Shown here: one piece after another, positions 41,031-53,085 of the stretch
How the letters are laid out: each line of letters starts with the position of its first letter
Numbering within the stretch: the stretch's first letter is position 1
Assembly: GCA_964035545.1 (NCBI GenBank)
Contig: OZ037768.1
Span: 791,501-855,500, forward strand
Direction of reading: 5' to 3'
Source of the DNA: Bugula neritina
Lineage: Eukaryota; Bryozoa; Gymnolaemata; Cheilostomatida; Bugulidae
Length of the DNA: 64,000 nucleotides
Translations under genes and position numbers: made by a program
Notes under the pieces: model-generated
Told to the model about the DNA's origin: nothing
Database searches by the model: none
The model's input: only the letters and a program-made list of their open reading frames with translations

Positions 41031-43025
41031 ATTTTTATTTTTGAGAATTCTGGGAAAATTGTTTTGTTATAGCCTGTTTTCTCAACTTATTTATTTATAT
41101 AATCTAATATTTACTAAATACCATAGTTATTGTAAATTAAAGGCATTTATTTTACCGCACAGGCTCAACTTTGTTCTTGACTAAAGTAAAGCACTTTCTG
41201 CAGCATAACATTTCATAAAGCTTTGCAAGAAGCAACAGTGACATTCATAAGGATATTAATAGTCATATACTTGTACAGTTATAGTCAACTACAGCTGCTT
41301 CATTTTAGTTTTCATCTAAAGCAAAATCAATGTAACGAGTGCTTTTTTTACTCAGTAGCTCTCTGTATCATGAGTAAATATAAAAAGAACATGAGGTTGA
41401 ACACCATTACCATCACTTCAAGTTCAGCTTCAAGGGATCACCATAAAAATCATTATTGTTAATATCATCAATGATCATATCAACACTAACATGGTCCATC
41501 AATGATTAAAATGAACTTGAAACTAGACTCTAAGTATAAGTTTCGCTTAAGTCTAGGTTAAAGGGAACATTCAATTTAAATTTTATTTTAAATTGAAAGT
41601 TGAATTAAACTTTATTTCATCATAATATAAATATTATTATTAAATTTAATCATATTGAATTTATTCAATTTCATTGTGATTGTCAATTGCTTAATTTTCT
41701 ATTTATAATTTTCATTATTAATTTAGACTTCAGCCTTAGGATTATTATATTTTTATCTTATCTATAAGTATAAGTATTGGTAATGTCTAATGTTGATAGT
41801 ATCAGTATCAGTATGACCATCACCATAACTTATGAGTATAAGTATTACTATAAGTATTACTAACATTAATAATACTTTTATAAGACTATCACTATGTAAT
41901 ATTAATAACTCTAAGTAGTTATACCTATTAATTATTATATTATAATTACAAAAACGGAAGTAAAATTAAAATTGATTTTTATAAAACTGATAGTGACTGT
42001 GATTAGATGTACTCAGATGATCATAATGTACTTGTAGTTGTACATTGTCATTGTGATATTTATTGTACATGTCCTAGCTGTAGCATAGACCGTAGTAATA
42101 ACTTTAAACTATAATTATTCATATGCTATTAAGTATTATAATATCAATTTATGTAATCAATAATGTAAATAATAATATAATTCAGTTTTTATATATTTTT
42201 AATTATTGTTCTCATATTTATGTAAAATTTTACTTAAACCTATCAAGGTAATAGCTAATAAATTGTTAAAATATAATTTTGATAGTTGAACTTTATAAAA
42301 TGAATAAGATTAGTCTTAGAATCCTGATAATTGTAATAACTGTTTATGGTATGAAATGCAAAATTTAAATTTTTGCCCACTTATTGATATTAAGACTACC
42401 TATAATAACAATTATTATAATCATATTAATGTTTGCTAAAGTAAATACTCATGCCATCCGATATTCATTATTTTATCTTCATCATCATGGTCAATTTTGC
42501 TATTTGAATGCTTTAGATTTTTTGGGAAATTAAATAATTAATGCTTTACTTTGGCCTTAGTCTGTGTAGTTGTTTGGTATGATATCCATAAAGTCCGATA
42601 AATTTATTTTACTACTTTTATTTTTGCAACGAGAAATAGATTATTATTTATAGAATATCTTATGCCTTCAACACACTCTAAAATTTTGCTACTGTAAGTT
42701 CAAGTGAATTGACTAAAATTTGTGTTGAATATATATCATTTATAATATCAAACACTACATTTCATTCTATGAAAAAGTAAAAATGTTTCGCAAACACTAT
42801 CATATTTGTAAGTTCAAACGGTAAAATATATTTAATGGTACACACATATATCATGTTAAGTAGAATTAAACAGTACAATGATCTTATTTCTAGACCTCGT
42901 AGTGTTCATATCTTGAAGGCCTTCTGTTACCCAGCAGAGCTAGCAGCTTTGTATGAACACATTTCAGTGACTGATTCTAGAATAGGACCAGTGGCCACTT
43001 TGTGCTAACCAATGCCTTGTTTAGA

Positions 43026-43355
43026 CTAATTTATAGAATGTGTTTCTACAGAGTATACAACTTTATGTTGATTCGAATCAAGAAATCTTAATGAATGATG
43101 CAACAGACTTTCTGCTCTCTTCCATAGATTATGATTATTCATCTCCATCGTATTATCAAGCAAACTATCTAATACTAACACATCTAGTCTGAACAGATGG
43201 GTTGTCTCTTGCTCCATGTCTTGTCGGTACACAATATGTCGTTGGCGCCAGTGCTCTCTCACTGCCAGCCCTAATGTCGCTGTGCGCCTTAGTTTTGCTC
43301 CCTCCGTCGAATATTTCCACTTTGCTTGTTTAGCAATTAACTTGATTATGTGCAA
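43026..43355 (-). CDS. Unrecognised open frame (weak)
   Basis: A 109-codon ATG-to-stop frame with mixed composition (REHWRQRHIVYRQDMEQETT and HLFRLDVLVLDSLLDN among its residues), less biased than its A+T-rich surroundings and rich in R, H and L. No motif, splice context or family was recognised. It could be a decayed transposon fragment or an exon of an unknown gene. Confidence 0.2.
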   Translation of the reverse strand: MHIIKLIAKQAKWKYSTEGAKLRRTATLGLAVREHWRQRHIVYRQDMEQETTHLFRLDVLVLDSLLDNTMEMNNHNLWKRAESLLHHSLRFLDSNQHKVVYSVETHSIN

Positions 43356-44299
43356 TTCTATGAATTTAAAACCTTAAATTGCAGGATTACAGATGCATTC
43401 AGATTGTTGTTTGTATATAAAGACCCATCTGCTGTAGCTACAGTCATTAGGGAATGTGTGAGTAAAGTTGACAAGATGCCAGGCTTGTGTTGAAGCAATT
43501 TAGCTTTAGTAACTGTCCTCATTGTACTTCATTGTACCCTGAAAAATTTCTACTGAATTCTAGCTGAACTAATTTGTGTGTAGTTTATTAGCTGTACTTG
43601 TTGGTCTAAGAATCTCATCACTATATACTAGGATGAAGAAAGAAATGTATCAGACTTTACATACATTAACTCATCTTAACATAGCTGATAAACATGAACT
43701 GCAATAGTTGAAATAATTATTGAATTTCCATTTAATTTGGAGTTGCTATGAATTTGGAAGGTTGTGAAATATTCATTCTCTAGGGAAATCTTAGCATTGA
43801 AATACATTTCAATTATTGATTTATGCTCTCAAGTTTTGTGACAATCTCTAAAAAAAAGACGCTGCCTGAAAACTATATGACTAGTATGAATCTTTCAATA
43901 TTTACTGAAATAACTCTATCTTTGTAAGGAGTAGATTAACCCTGCAGTTTGAGGTCAAGGTTAGAATAGTGATCTGAGTCAATCACCATTAAGGTATAAA
44001 TATTTGTGTCTCTGTGTTTTCTAACAAAAGATCTGTTGACAACTGATATAAATGTTTGTACGAAATGAAAGACAGCTGATTAGCTATTCTTTCTGTAGAG
44101 AAGGTCAAGGTCATACTGGCAGGTGTTGATCTTATCCTAGTTGTGTTTGTTCAGTGAAGAATTAATTATCTATTATAATATTTGTGATCACCCTTGAGGA
44201 TATGTTCAAATCAGGTGTTGACTATCATAATTAAAGGGACTGCGGTGTATAGTAAGAGAAACTATAACTTCTGAAATTGCAACATCATATGTCAGTAAT

Positions 44300-44465
44300 A
44301 TTGTAGTCATGGTGCCAGTAATAGTGTCACCATGGTGTCAGTAATAGTGTCACCATGATGTCAGTATGGTGTCACCATGATGTCAGTAATAGTGTCACCA
44401 TGGTGACAGTAATAATGTCATCATGGTGTCAGTAATAGTGTCACCAATGTGTCAGTATGGTATCA
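44300..44465. repeat. GTCACCATG repeat upstream of ARNT
   Basis: About seven copies of GTGTCAGTAATAGTGTCACC-type units (23 bp and a shorter form). Confidence 0.85.
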
Positions 44466-44561
44466 GCATGTTTTCAATCTTTGTAAAATAACATGTTGAG
44501 CATCTTTCTACAATTTCCTAACTTGTGTATTTGGATTGCAGATAAACTCTGAACATACAGC

Positions 44562-45376
44562 ATGAGTAGAAAGAGAACTCATTCTGTTAGCCCGTGAGTA
44601 TCACTTCTTAGCCTGTGTATCTCTCCTTTTGTTGACATGTGGCAGACGGTGTTGGGTTACCAGCCCCACCGTCTATTGTTTACCATCCACCTGTCCTATG
44701 ACTTGTTTGTTAAGTGTGACCAGCTGAATGGGAACTGAGTACCACATAAACCTTCCCACAACAAGTTCTATGCATTTCACTCCACTGTTTGCATTACACA
44801 CAATACAAATTAATTAACCCACTACACATATATTACAGTTTATAGTTAGTTATATCATATCCCACTACACATATATTACAGTTTACAGTTAGTTGTCATT
44901 ACTCAGTGTTGATGTGTTGAATTTATGGCAGTATTCAGCCAAAATGTTGTATTGTATTTCTGTTATCTGCCAGGCTAATGGATTTGCATGTAGAAGTAGC
45001 CAAGTATTTGGACATAGTCATTCCTTGGCAGCTAGTTTATTATGCAATGACTCTGGTCTGCTATTTTGTTTATGATGAGAAATCATATTGTAGATGATGA
45101 ATATAAAATTGCTAAATTGTAATAATATATAACTGTATATTACATTATACATATATTATAATATACATAATTATATTATACATATGTTATAATATAATAT
45201 ATTATATCACGCATATATTATATTATATTATAATATATTATATTATATTGTAGATCTGAGGAAGATCAAGATTTCAACCAGGAAATAACAGACAAAGAAA
45301 AATATGCAAGGTACTTGTCTACACGTACCTTTCTACTTACCTTTCTACTATACTACTACTACCAGTACTACTACTG

Positions 45377-45408
<32 letters not shown>

Positions 45409-48400
45409 GCTACTGCTACTACTACTACTACTAGTAGTAGTAGTAGTAGTAGTAGTACTAGTAGTAGTACTACTAATGTTGCAGCTGTAATAACATTATC
45501 TTATGACAGATGACAATTACCTATGCTATGTTCATCATCAATCTTGTTACATAATTTATGTATAATTGAACCGGAGTATATTGTTGAGAGAAAGAGCTAC
45601 CCCAGTGCTCTAACTGTCCAGTACACCAACTTTACCTACTTGTAACCTACTGTACAGTACTGTCAAACTGTAGCTATATATTCACTTGTTTTCACATCTT
45701 CCACTATAAATGCGCTTCACATTAGCTCACTCTGTTCTCTTCTACTCACTGTGTTCTTTTCTACTCACTCTGTTCTCTTCTACTCACTAAGCACTCTTCT
45801 ACTCACTCTGTACTCTTCTACTCACTCTGTACTCTTTTACTCACTCTGTTCTCTTCTACTCACTGTGTTCTCTTCTACTCACTCTGTTCTCTTCTACTCA
45901 CTGTGTACTCGTCTACTCACTCTGTTCTCTTCTACTCACTCTGTTCTCTTCTACTCACTCTGTTCTCTTCTACTCACTCTATTCTCTTCTACTCACTCTG
46001 TACTCTTCTACTCACTCTGTTCTCTTCTACTCACTGTGTACTCTTCTACTCACTGTGTACTCTTCTACTCACTCTATTCTCTTCTACTCACTCTATTCTC
46101 TTCTACTCACTCTGTACTCTTCTACTCACTGTGTTCTCTTCTACTCACTCTGTTCTCTTCTACTCACTGTGTACTCTTCTACTCACTCTGTTCTCTTCTA
46201 CTCACTCTGTTCTCTTCTACTCACTGTGTACTCTTCTACTCACTCTGTTCTCTTCTACTCACTCTGTTCTCTTCTACTCACTCTGTTCTCTTCTACTCAC
46301 TCTGTACTCTTCTACTCACTCTGTTCTCTTCTACTCACTCTGTTCTCTTCTACTCACTCTGTACTCTTCTACTCACTGTGTACTCTTCTACTCACTCTAT
46401 TCTCTTCTACTCACTCTGTACTCTTCTACTCACTCTGTACTCTTCTACTCACTCTGTTATCTTCTACTCACTCTGTTCTCTTCTACTCACTCTGTTCTCT
46501 TCTACTCACTGTGTACTCTTCTACTCACTGTGTACTCTTCTACTCACTCTGTTCTCTTCTACTCACTGTGTTCTCTTCTACTCACTCTGTACTCTTCTAC
46601 TCACTTTGTTCTCTTCTACTCACTGTGTACACACACACTACTGTTGATAGGGAAAGTCACTGTGAGATTGAGAGGAGAAGAAGATGCAAAATGGCATCGT
46701 ACGTGAACGAACTCTCGGAAATGGTGCCAACGTGCAATACATTGGCTAAAAAACCAGACAAGCTGACCATACTCCGTCTGGCTGCTGCCCATATGAAAGG
46801 GTTACAGGGTACATTGTTCACTTTGACTCTAACTACTGAATAGTATTGACTAACTACTGAGTAGTATTGACTGTAACTACTGAGTAGTATTGACTTTAAC
46901 TACTGAGTAGTATTGACTAACTACTGAGTAGTGTTGACTCTAACTAATGAGTAGTATTGACTCTAACTACTGAGTAGTATTGACTGGTTACTGGGTACAC
47001 TGTTCACTTCTGTCTACTGTGTATGTTGGTGTCAGAAAGGTGCTGTCTAATAGGAATGTGTTATCGCTGCCATTCACCTAGATTATTTCATCAGCGAATA
47101 ATGGTAGTGACGTATCTACTTGCTGTTGGGACTCCTGTAAGGGGACACAACTTCCTTATATCTTTTCTACTGTCGAGGTGTTTACTGTCTGCATTGTCTA
47201 ACTGGTAGACTTTACAGATTAAGCAATCAATTCCTGTGGTCAATTCCTGCTAGGCTTATCTCTACTAATACCCCTTATCCGTCTGCTTCTTCTAGGAACA
47301 GGAAACACCGGAGCAGACGGCTCATACAAACCCTCCTTCCTCACTGATCACGAGTTGAAGCACCTGATACTGGAGGCTGCCGATGGCTTCCTGTTTGTAG
47401 CTCAGTGCGATACGGGGCAAATCCTGCACGTGTCCGACTCAGTCACACCTGTCTTGAATATGCCTCAGGTACACCCTACCCTGTCTCTACCTTTATGAGT
47501 TATATATCTCACCATATCTCACTATATCTCATCTTATCTCACTATGTCTCACTATGTCTCAGCATATCTCACTATATCTCACTATATCTTGTCATATCTC
47601 ACTATATCTCACTATGTCTCAGCATATCTCACTATATCTCATTACATCTCACTATATCTCATCTTATCTCACTATATCTCGTCATATCTTACTATATCTC
47701 GTCATATCTCACTATGTTTCAGCATATCTCACTATGTTTCAGCATATCTCACTATGTCTCAGCATATCTCACTATGTCTCACTATGTCTCATCTTATCTC
47801 ACTATATCTCAGCATATCTCACCATATCTCACTATGTCTCATTATATCTCACCATATCTCATCTTATCTCACTATATCTCAGCATATCTCACTATCTCTC
47901 GTCATATCTCACTATATCTCGCAATATCTCATCATATCTCACCATTCTTCAATCCTATTTAGTATACTTGCTTATCTGTCACATAAATAAGTAGTTTGTC
48001 AAGTTGTGCTCTGATTTACAGGCGGAGTGGTTTTCACACACTATCTATGATGTCATACACCCGGATGACGTGCAGAAGGTCACAGAGCATCTCTCCCTAT
48101 CAGAGCCTGTCAACACCGGCCGTATTCTTGACCTGAAGAGTATGTATATAGTATATAGTGTGTATAGTATCTGTGTATATAGTATATGTGTATATAGTAA
48201 TGTGTATATAGTAATGTGTATATAGTATATGTGTATATAGTATATGTATATAGTATATGTGTATATAGTATATGTATATAGAATATGTGTATATAGTAAT
48301 GTGTATATAGTATATGTGTATATAGTATATGTATATAGAATATGTGTATATAGTAATGTGTATATAGTATATGTGTATATAGTATATGTGTATATAGTAA

Positions 48401-51400
48401 TGTGTATATAGTATATGTGTATATAGTACTGTGTGTATATAGTATATGTGTATATAGTATATGTGTGTATAGTATATGTGTATATAGTACTGTGTGTATA
48501 TAGTATATGTGTATATAGTATATGTGTATATGTGTATATAGTATATGTGTATATAGTATGTGTGTATATAGTATATGTGTATATAGTATATGTGTATATA
48601 GTATATGGATATATAGTATATGTGTATATAGTATATGTGTATATAGTATATATGTATATAGTATGTGTGTATATAGTATGTGTGTATATAGTATATGTGT
48701 ATATAGTATATGTGTATATAGTATATGTGTATATAGTATATGTGTATATAGTATATATTTTTCAGGTGGGACTATAAAGAAAGAAGGACATAGCAGTGAG
48801 TACCATATGGATATATACAGAGAGGGGACAAATCTATGAATTGACATTGCTGTATACTGACTGTATACTGACTATATACTGACTACATACTGACTACATA
48901 CTGACTGTATACTGACTGTATACTGACTATACGCTGACTATATACTGACTGTATACTGACTGTCTACTGACTATATACTGACTACATACTGACTGTATAC
49001 TGACTACATACTGACTATATGCTGACTGTATACTGACTATACGCTGACTATACGCTGACTATATACTGACTGTATACTGACTATATACTGACTATATACT
49101 GACTACATACTGACTACATACTGACTATATACTGACTATATACTGACTACATACTGACTACATACTGACTACATACTGACTATATACTAACTATATACTG
49201 ACTGTATACTGACTGTATACTGACTATACACTGACTACATACTGACTGTATACTGACTGTATACTGACTATATACTAACTATATACTGACTGTATACTGA
49301 CTGTATACTGACTATACACTGACTACATACTGACTGTATACTGACTGTATACTGACTATACGCTGACTATACGCTGACTATATACTGACTGTATACTGAC
49401 TATATACTGACTATATACTGACTACATACTGACTACATACTGACTATATACTGACTATATACTGACTACATACTGACTACATACTGACTACATACTGACT
49501 ATATACTAACTATATACTGACTGTATACTGACTATACACTGACTACATACTGACTGTATACTGACTGTATACTGACTATATACTAACTATATACTGACTG
49601 TATACTGACTGTATACTGACTATACACTGACTACATACTGACTGTATACTGACTGTATACTGACTATACGCTGACTATATGCTGACTGTATACTGTCATA
49701 TTACCACAGACTCTGTGAGACTGAACATGGGGTCGAGAAGAGGATTCATCTGTAGAATGCGACTGGGAAACGCTCAGTCGGACTCCATGATTGCCAGTCA
49801 CACCGTGAGACTCCGACACGACAACACCCTCGGCCCCTCTGAAGATGGTCACAAGTACGCTATAGTTCACGTCACCGGCTACATCAAGAACTGGCCTGTG
49901 GGTGAGTGTGACACGTGTGACAGCGTGACTTATCTATCTAGGCACTTGTGGCTGTTTCAATTGAACATCTCAGCTCAAAAAATAGTTTCTAGAATGAACA
50001 TATCTCCTAGTAATGAATGAGTTGCGAGTAGTTGATATGCCAGTAAGAAGCTGCTATTGACAGCGGGGCTCGAACCCTTACGGGGATAAGTTGTGTATCT
50101 GCATCCTCCTATGGGTACTGTAGCCTCCTAGCCAGGGAAGGCCGTGGTCCTAGCTAGGGAGGGCCGTAGTCCTATCCAGGGAGGACCATAGTCCTAGAAG
50201 TAGTCTGTACTTGTTTCAGACTGTGTAATAGCCTTGGAACTAGCTTTACATGTGATTAGGGGTGGGTGCTAATCACTCTCACATTGCACTGAATTCTAAT
50301 GCGTTTCTCTACACACAGGGGAACACAACACCCTCCTCCCTAGTCACACCAACAGCACGGAAACCGAGAACTCCGCCAACTCTGTTGCTTGTCTAGTAGC
50401 TATTGGTCGTCTACAAGTTACATCATTTCCTAATTGCTCGGATCTCAACAACCAATCTCCGCCCACAGAGTTCATATCCCGACACTCGGTTGACGGGAAG
50501 TACACATTCGTGGACCAGAGGTGAGGCCACACAGTACCACATCTACTATCTAACTAGACTGATATCACATTCTCAAGCTCTTCTAATTCTAAACAAGCTT
50601 TGAGAGATATTGGCTCATGTTATGTAGTTAATAACTCTACTTATATTGGTTATTGGTTATTAGTTGCTAGTAGCGTATCCATTTATTCTCTCTCTCATGC
50701 TGTACATGGCATCCATCTGCTTCTTTCACAGAGCGGCGAAGGTGATTGGCTACAAGCCGCCAGAGCTGCTCGGAAAGTCTGTATTCGACTTCTTTCACCC
50801 GGAAGACCAGGCTCATATGAGGGACAGCTTCGAGCAAGGTAGGCAAGTTGGCTCACAGTGACATTATAAATCTTTTGTTTTACTTTTTAAGTTGATTTCT
50901 ACTTTTATATGTAATTTGTTCACTGTTCAGTATTACACTGTTAATAAATTCACAGATTGAATATACTAGCATTTCAAATACAATACAAGCTAAGCAAGTT
51001 CAACCTGAGATTATTTATCTACCTTGGAGTTGCTATCTCTGTGTATACACATAGTCAAGGAAAAGTAACTCCCAGTGTGTACTTGTTACAGTCACCAAGT
51101 TGAAGGGACAGCCCCTGTCCACAGTGTACAGGTTCCGTGGTAAGACGGCCGACTGGGTGTGGCTTAAGATCAACAGTTATACATTCCACAACCCGTACTC
51201 AGACGAGGTGGAGTACATCGTGTGCACCAGCAGTCTCGCCAAGTAAGTATCAAGTCATCGTCAAGTACACAATGCGTCAAGTACCCAATGCGTCAAGTAC
51301 ACAATGCGTCAAGTACACAATGCGTCAAGCACACAATGCGTCAAGTACTTTGCTTAGTGGCGCCTATGTGTGACTGAAGTATTTCAAGACATAGAAATGG

Positions 51401-52705
51401 TGACCCATAGTTTCTATAGCAACCAGACCAACTAACGGCTTTATTGATGTGGTTGCTATGGATACGTGTACCCCAGTTACAACCTTTCTGTGTTATGTTT
51501 CCCTGATAGCCATGGTTCTGTTATTAGATCAACTGGGGGACAAGCGGGTATGGGCGTCATGCCGCCCTCACATGGGATGGATAATGTCCAAGACAGGGCA
51601 CAAAGTTTCAACATGCATGACAGTTACATAACACCTGGTCAGGCATCATCCAGTCAAGGTAACCTCCACCTCTTTATTAGTTCGCTCATTGTTTAGGGTT
51701 ATACTGTACTATAACAATATTTGGGGATATACTGTACTATAACAATATTTGAGAAAATACTGTACTAGGACAATATTTGGGGATATACTGTACTATAACA
51801 ATATTTTGGGATATACTATACCCTCAATACACTGGTGTTTGTAGCCCCACGAAACATGTTCCCCTACTCCACTAACAGCAGCTCAAATGCTGCCACAGCT
51901 GTCTCTTCGCTGCCGCCGTACTGTCCTGGCAGCGATGACTTGCAGTCGGGCTGGCAGATGGGTACCGTGACCAACTCGTCTTACCCACAGCATCTACCAC
52001 AGGTGTGTAAATATACCTGTGCAATATACTCTACTATACTGTGTAATATACTCTACTATACTGTGTAATATATTCTACTATACTTTGTATTATACTCTAC
52101 TATACTGTGTAATATACTCTACTATACTCTGTAATATATTCTACTATACTCTGTAATATACTCTACTATACTCTGTAATATACTCTACTACACTGTGTAA
52201 TATACTCTACTATACTGTGTAATATATTCTACTATACTTTGTATTATACTCTACTATACTGTGTAATATACTCTAATATACTCTGTAATATACTCTACTA
52301 CACTGTGTAATATACTCTACTATACTCTGTAATATATTCTAATATACTCTGTAATATACTCTACTATACTCTGTAATATACTCTACTATACTCTGTAATA
52401 TATTCTACTATACTGTGTAATATATTCTACTATACTCTGTAATATACTTTACTATACTCTGTAATATACAGCCGAGCGAACATCTCTCTGGATACAGTGG
52501 TGGAGCTACGCCGGCCCCCCAGCACGTGCCGAGGTACCCCTCTACTCTACACCCTCAGCAGGCACACAGTCAGCAGTCCTGGCCGCAGCAGCTCTCTACG
52601 TGGCCGGCAGCGACAGCAGAACAAAGTCACTCTAGTCATATGCCTTCTCAGCAGCAGTTCACTGGCCTTAATGCAGCCAGTATGTACAGTAACTATGGAC
52701 AGTAG
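44562..52705 (+). CDS. ARNT: ARNT (HIF-1beta) bHLH-PAS transcription factor
   Basis: The common class II partner of HIF-alpha, AHR and SIM, binding E-box-type half-sites as heterodimers in the nucleus. Thirteen coding exons: 44562-44593, 45254-45310, 46651-46808, 47296-47468, 48022-48139, 48766-48795, 49710-49901, 50319-50520, 50732-50838, 51092-51242, 51510-51658, 51845-52002 and 52472-52705; all phases agree, giving 586 aa. Residues 31-84 are the bHLH ([20 protein letters not shown], then [18 protein letters not shown]), with the E-box contacts H33, E37 and R41 kept. PAS-A follows ([38 protein letters not shown]), then PAS-B ([28 protein letters not shown]). The tail is S/Q/P-rich, as in transactivation domains, and ends ASMYSNYGQ. 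It is ARNT rather than BMAL by SVTPVLN, KKEG and TEFISRH. A 30-bp micro-exon (48766-48795) encodes GTIKKEGHS. Confidence 0.97.
45120..45252. repeat. TATA/ATTATA tract before ARNT exon 2
   Basis: A run of TATATTATAATATA words forming many overlapping palindromes, ending at the TTGTAG acceptor of exon 2. Confidence 0.8.
45345..45478. repeat. (ACT)n-(AGT)n inverted microsatellite
   Basis: About 75 bp of ACT (with a few GCT) triplets are followed directly by about 40 bp of AGT triplets. Since AGT is the reverse complement of ACT, the tract is a large near-perfect hairpin. It is in ARNT intron 2. Confidence 0.92.
45722..46632. repeat. ARNT intron 2 minisatellite (19 bp, about 48 copies)
   Basis: CTCTTCTACTCACTCTGTT and variants (GTGTACT, CTATTCT) repeat for about 910 bp. 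The unit contains no stop in any forward frame, and 19 is not a multiple of 3, so all three forward frames stay open for over 250 codons; these are not genes. Confidence 0.96.
46835..46990. repeat. ARNT intron 3 minisatellite
   Basis: About seven copies of a TAACTACTGAGTAGTATTGA-type unit (about 23 bp). The end of the array (GGTTACTGGGTACACTGTTC at about 46984-47003) is a second copy of the real exon 3 donor region (GGTTACAGGGTACATTGTTC at 46800-46819). Confidence 0.88.
47500..47945. repeat. ARNT intron 4 minisatellite (11/21 bp)
   Basis: About 40 copies of an 11-bp-like unit (ATCTCACTAT and variants ATCTTGTC, GTCTCAGC). Confidence 0.93.
48140..48762. repeat. ARNT intron 5 GTATATAGTATATGT array
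   Basis: About 40 copies of GTATATGTGTATATA begin at the donor GTATGTATATAG and reach the acceptor TTTTTCAG. Purine/pyrimidine alternation is strong. Related units occur in AP1G1 at 336-425. Confidence 0.94.
48850..49695. repeat. ARNT intron 6 11-bp satellite with higher-order structure
   Basis: About 76 copies of TATACTGACTR. Marker variants (ACGCTGACTAT doublets, TATACTAACTA) recur in the same order about 319 bp apart (49041 and 49360), that is, 29 units of 11 bp, so a block was duplicated as a whole. Confidence 0.93.
50058..50150 (-). repeat. tRNA-derived SINE-like element
   Basis: On the minus strand TGGCTAGGAGG (A-box-like, + 50124-50134) is followed after about 50 bases by GGGTTCGAGCCCC (B-box, + 50065-50077) and CGCTGTC. 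The B box is an excellent match to the pol III consensus. The cloverleaf is incomplete, so a SINE head or decayed tRNA gene is more likely than a working tRNA. It is in ARNT intron 7. Confidence 0.45.
51246..51345. repeat. ARNT intron 10 repeat
   Basis: Five to six copies of GCGTCAAGTACACAAT (16 bp) start a few bases after the donor CCAA/GTAAGTA. Confidence 0.85.
52004..52470. repeat. ARNT intron 12 minisatellite (22 bp)
   Basis: About 20 copies of CTGTGTAATATACTCTACTA-type units running into the acceptor AATATACAG of the last exon. Confidence 0.93.
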
Positions 52706-53085
52706 CCTGAGTACAGCTACTAGTATGTACAGTAACTATGGACAATAGTCTGAGTACAGCTACTAGTATGTACAGTAACTATGGACAATAGCCTGATTAC
52801 AGCTACTAGTATGTACAGTAACTATGGACAATAGTCTGAGTACAGCTATTAGTATGTACAGTAACTATGGACAATAGCCTGAGTACAGCTACTAGTATAT
52901 ACAGTAACTATAGACAATAGTCTGAGTACAGCTACTAGTATGTACAGTAACTATAGACAATAGTCTGAGTACAGCTACTAGTATGTACAGTAACTATAGA
53001 CTGTAGCCTGAGTACAGCTACTAGTATGTACAGTAACTATAGACTGTAGCCTGAGTACAGCTACTAGTATGTACAGTAGGCTGGT
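52672..53085. repeat. 43-bp array spanning the ARNT stop codon
   Basis: About nine copies of a 43-bp unit. The first copy (AGTATGTACAGTAACTATGG, then ACAGTAGCCTG) encodes the last residues SMYSNYGQ and the TAG stop; the other copies extend into the 3' UTR. Confidence 0.93.

Larger units (their letters stand above)
40080..44561. other. Head-to-head spacer Homer / ARNT
   Basis: A 4.5 kb spacer, the largest in the window. Low-complexity AAACTAAAAG, TAATAGTAATA and AATTTAAATT texture occupies about 40500-40860 and 41400-42300. A CpG-bearing island at about 40970-41070 contains GGACGTCACG (CRE-like) and ATCCGGATG (ETS-like). A GTCACCATG repeat lies at 44300-44465. A minus-strand 109-codon frame at 43026-43355 is not recognised. 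ARNT probably has untranslated 5' exons here, because its first coding exon follows a TTGCAG acceptor. Confidence 0.6.

Noticed and set aside
45751-46843. Three overlapping long frames (262-298 codons) with S, L, T, F and Y repeats
   Set aside because: They are translations of the 19-bp ARNT intron array, which has no stop in any forward frame. Flanking exons splice across it.
48110-48847. 245-codon minus-strand frame of YTHILYTH repeats
   Set aside because: Translation of the GTATATGTGTATATA array in ARNT intron 5.
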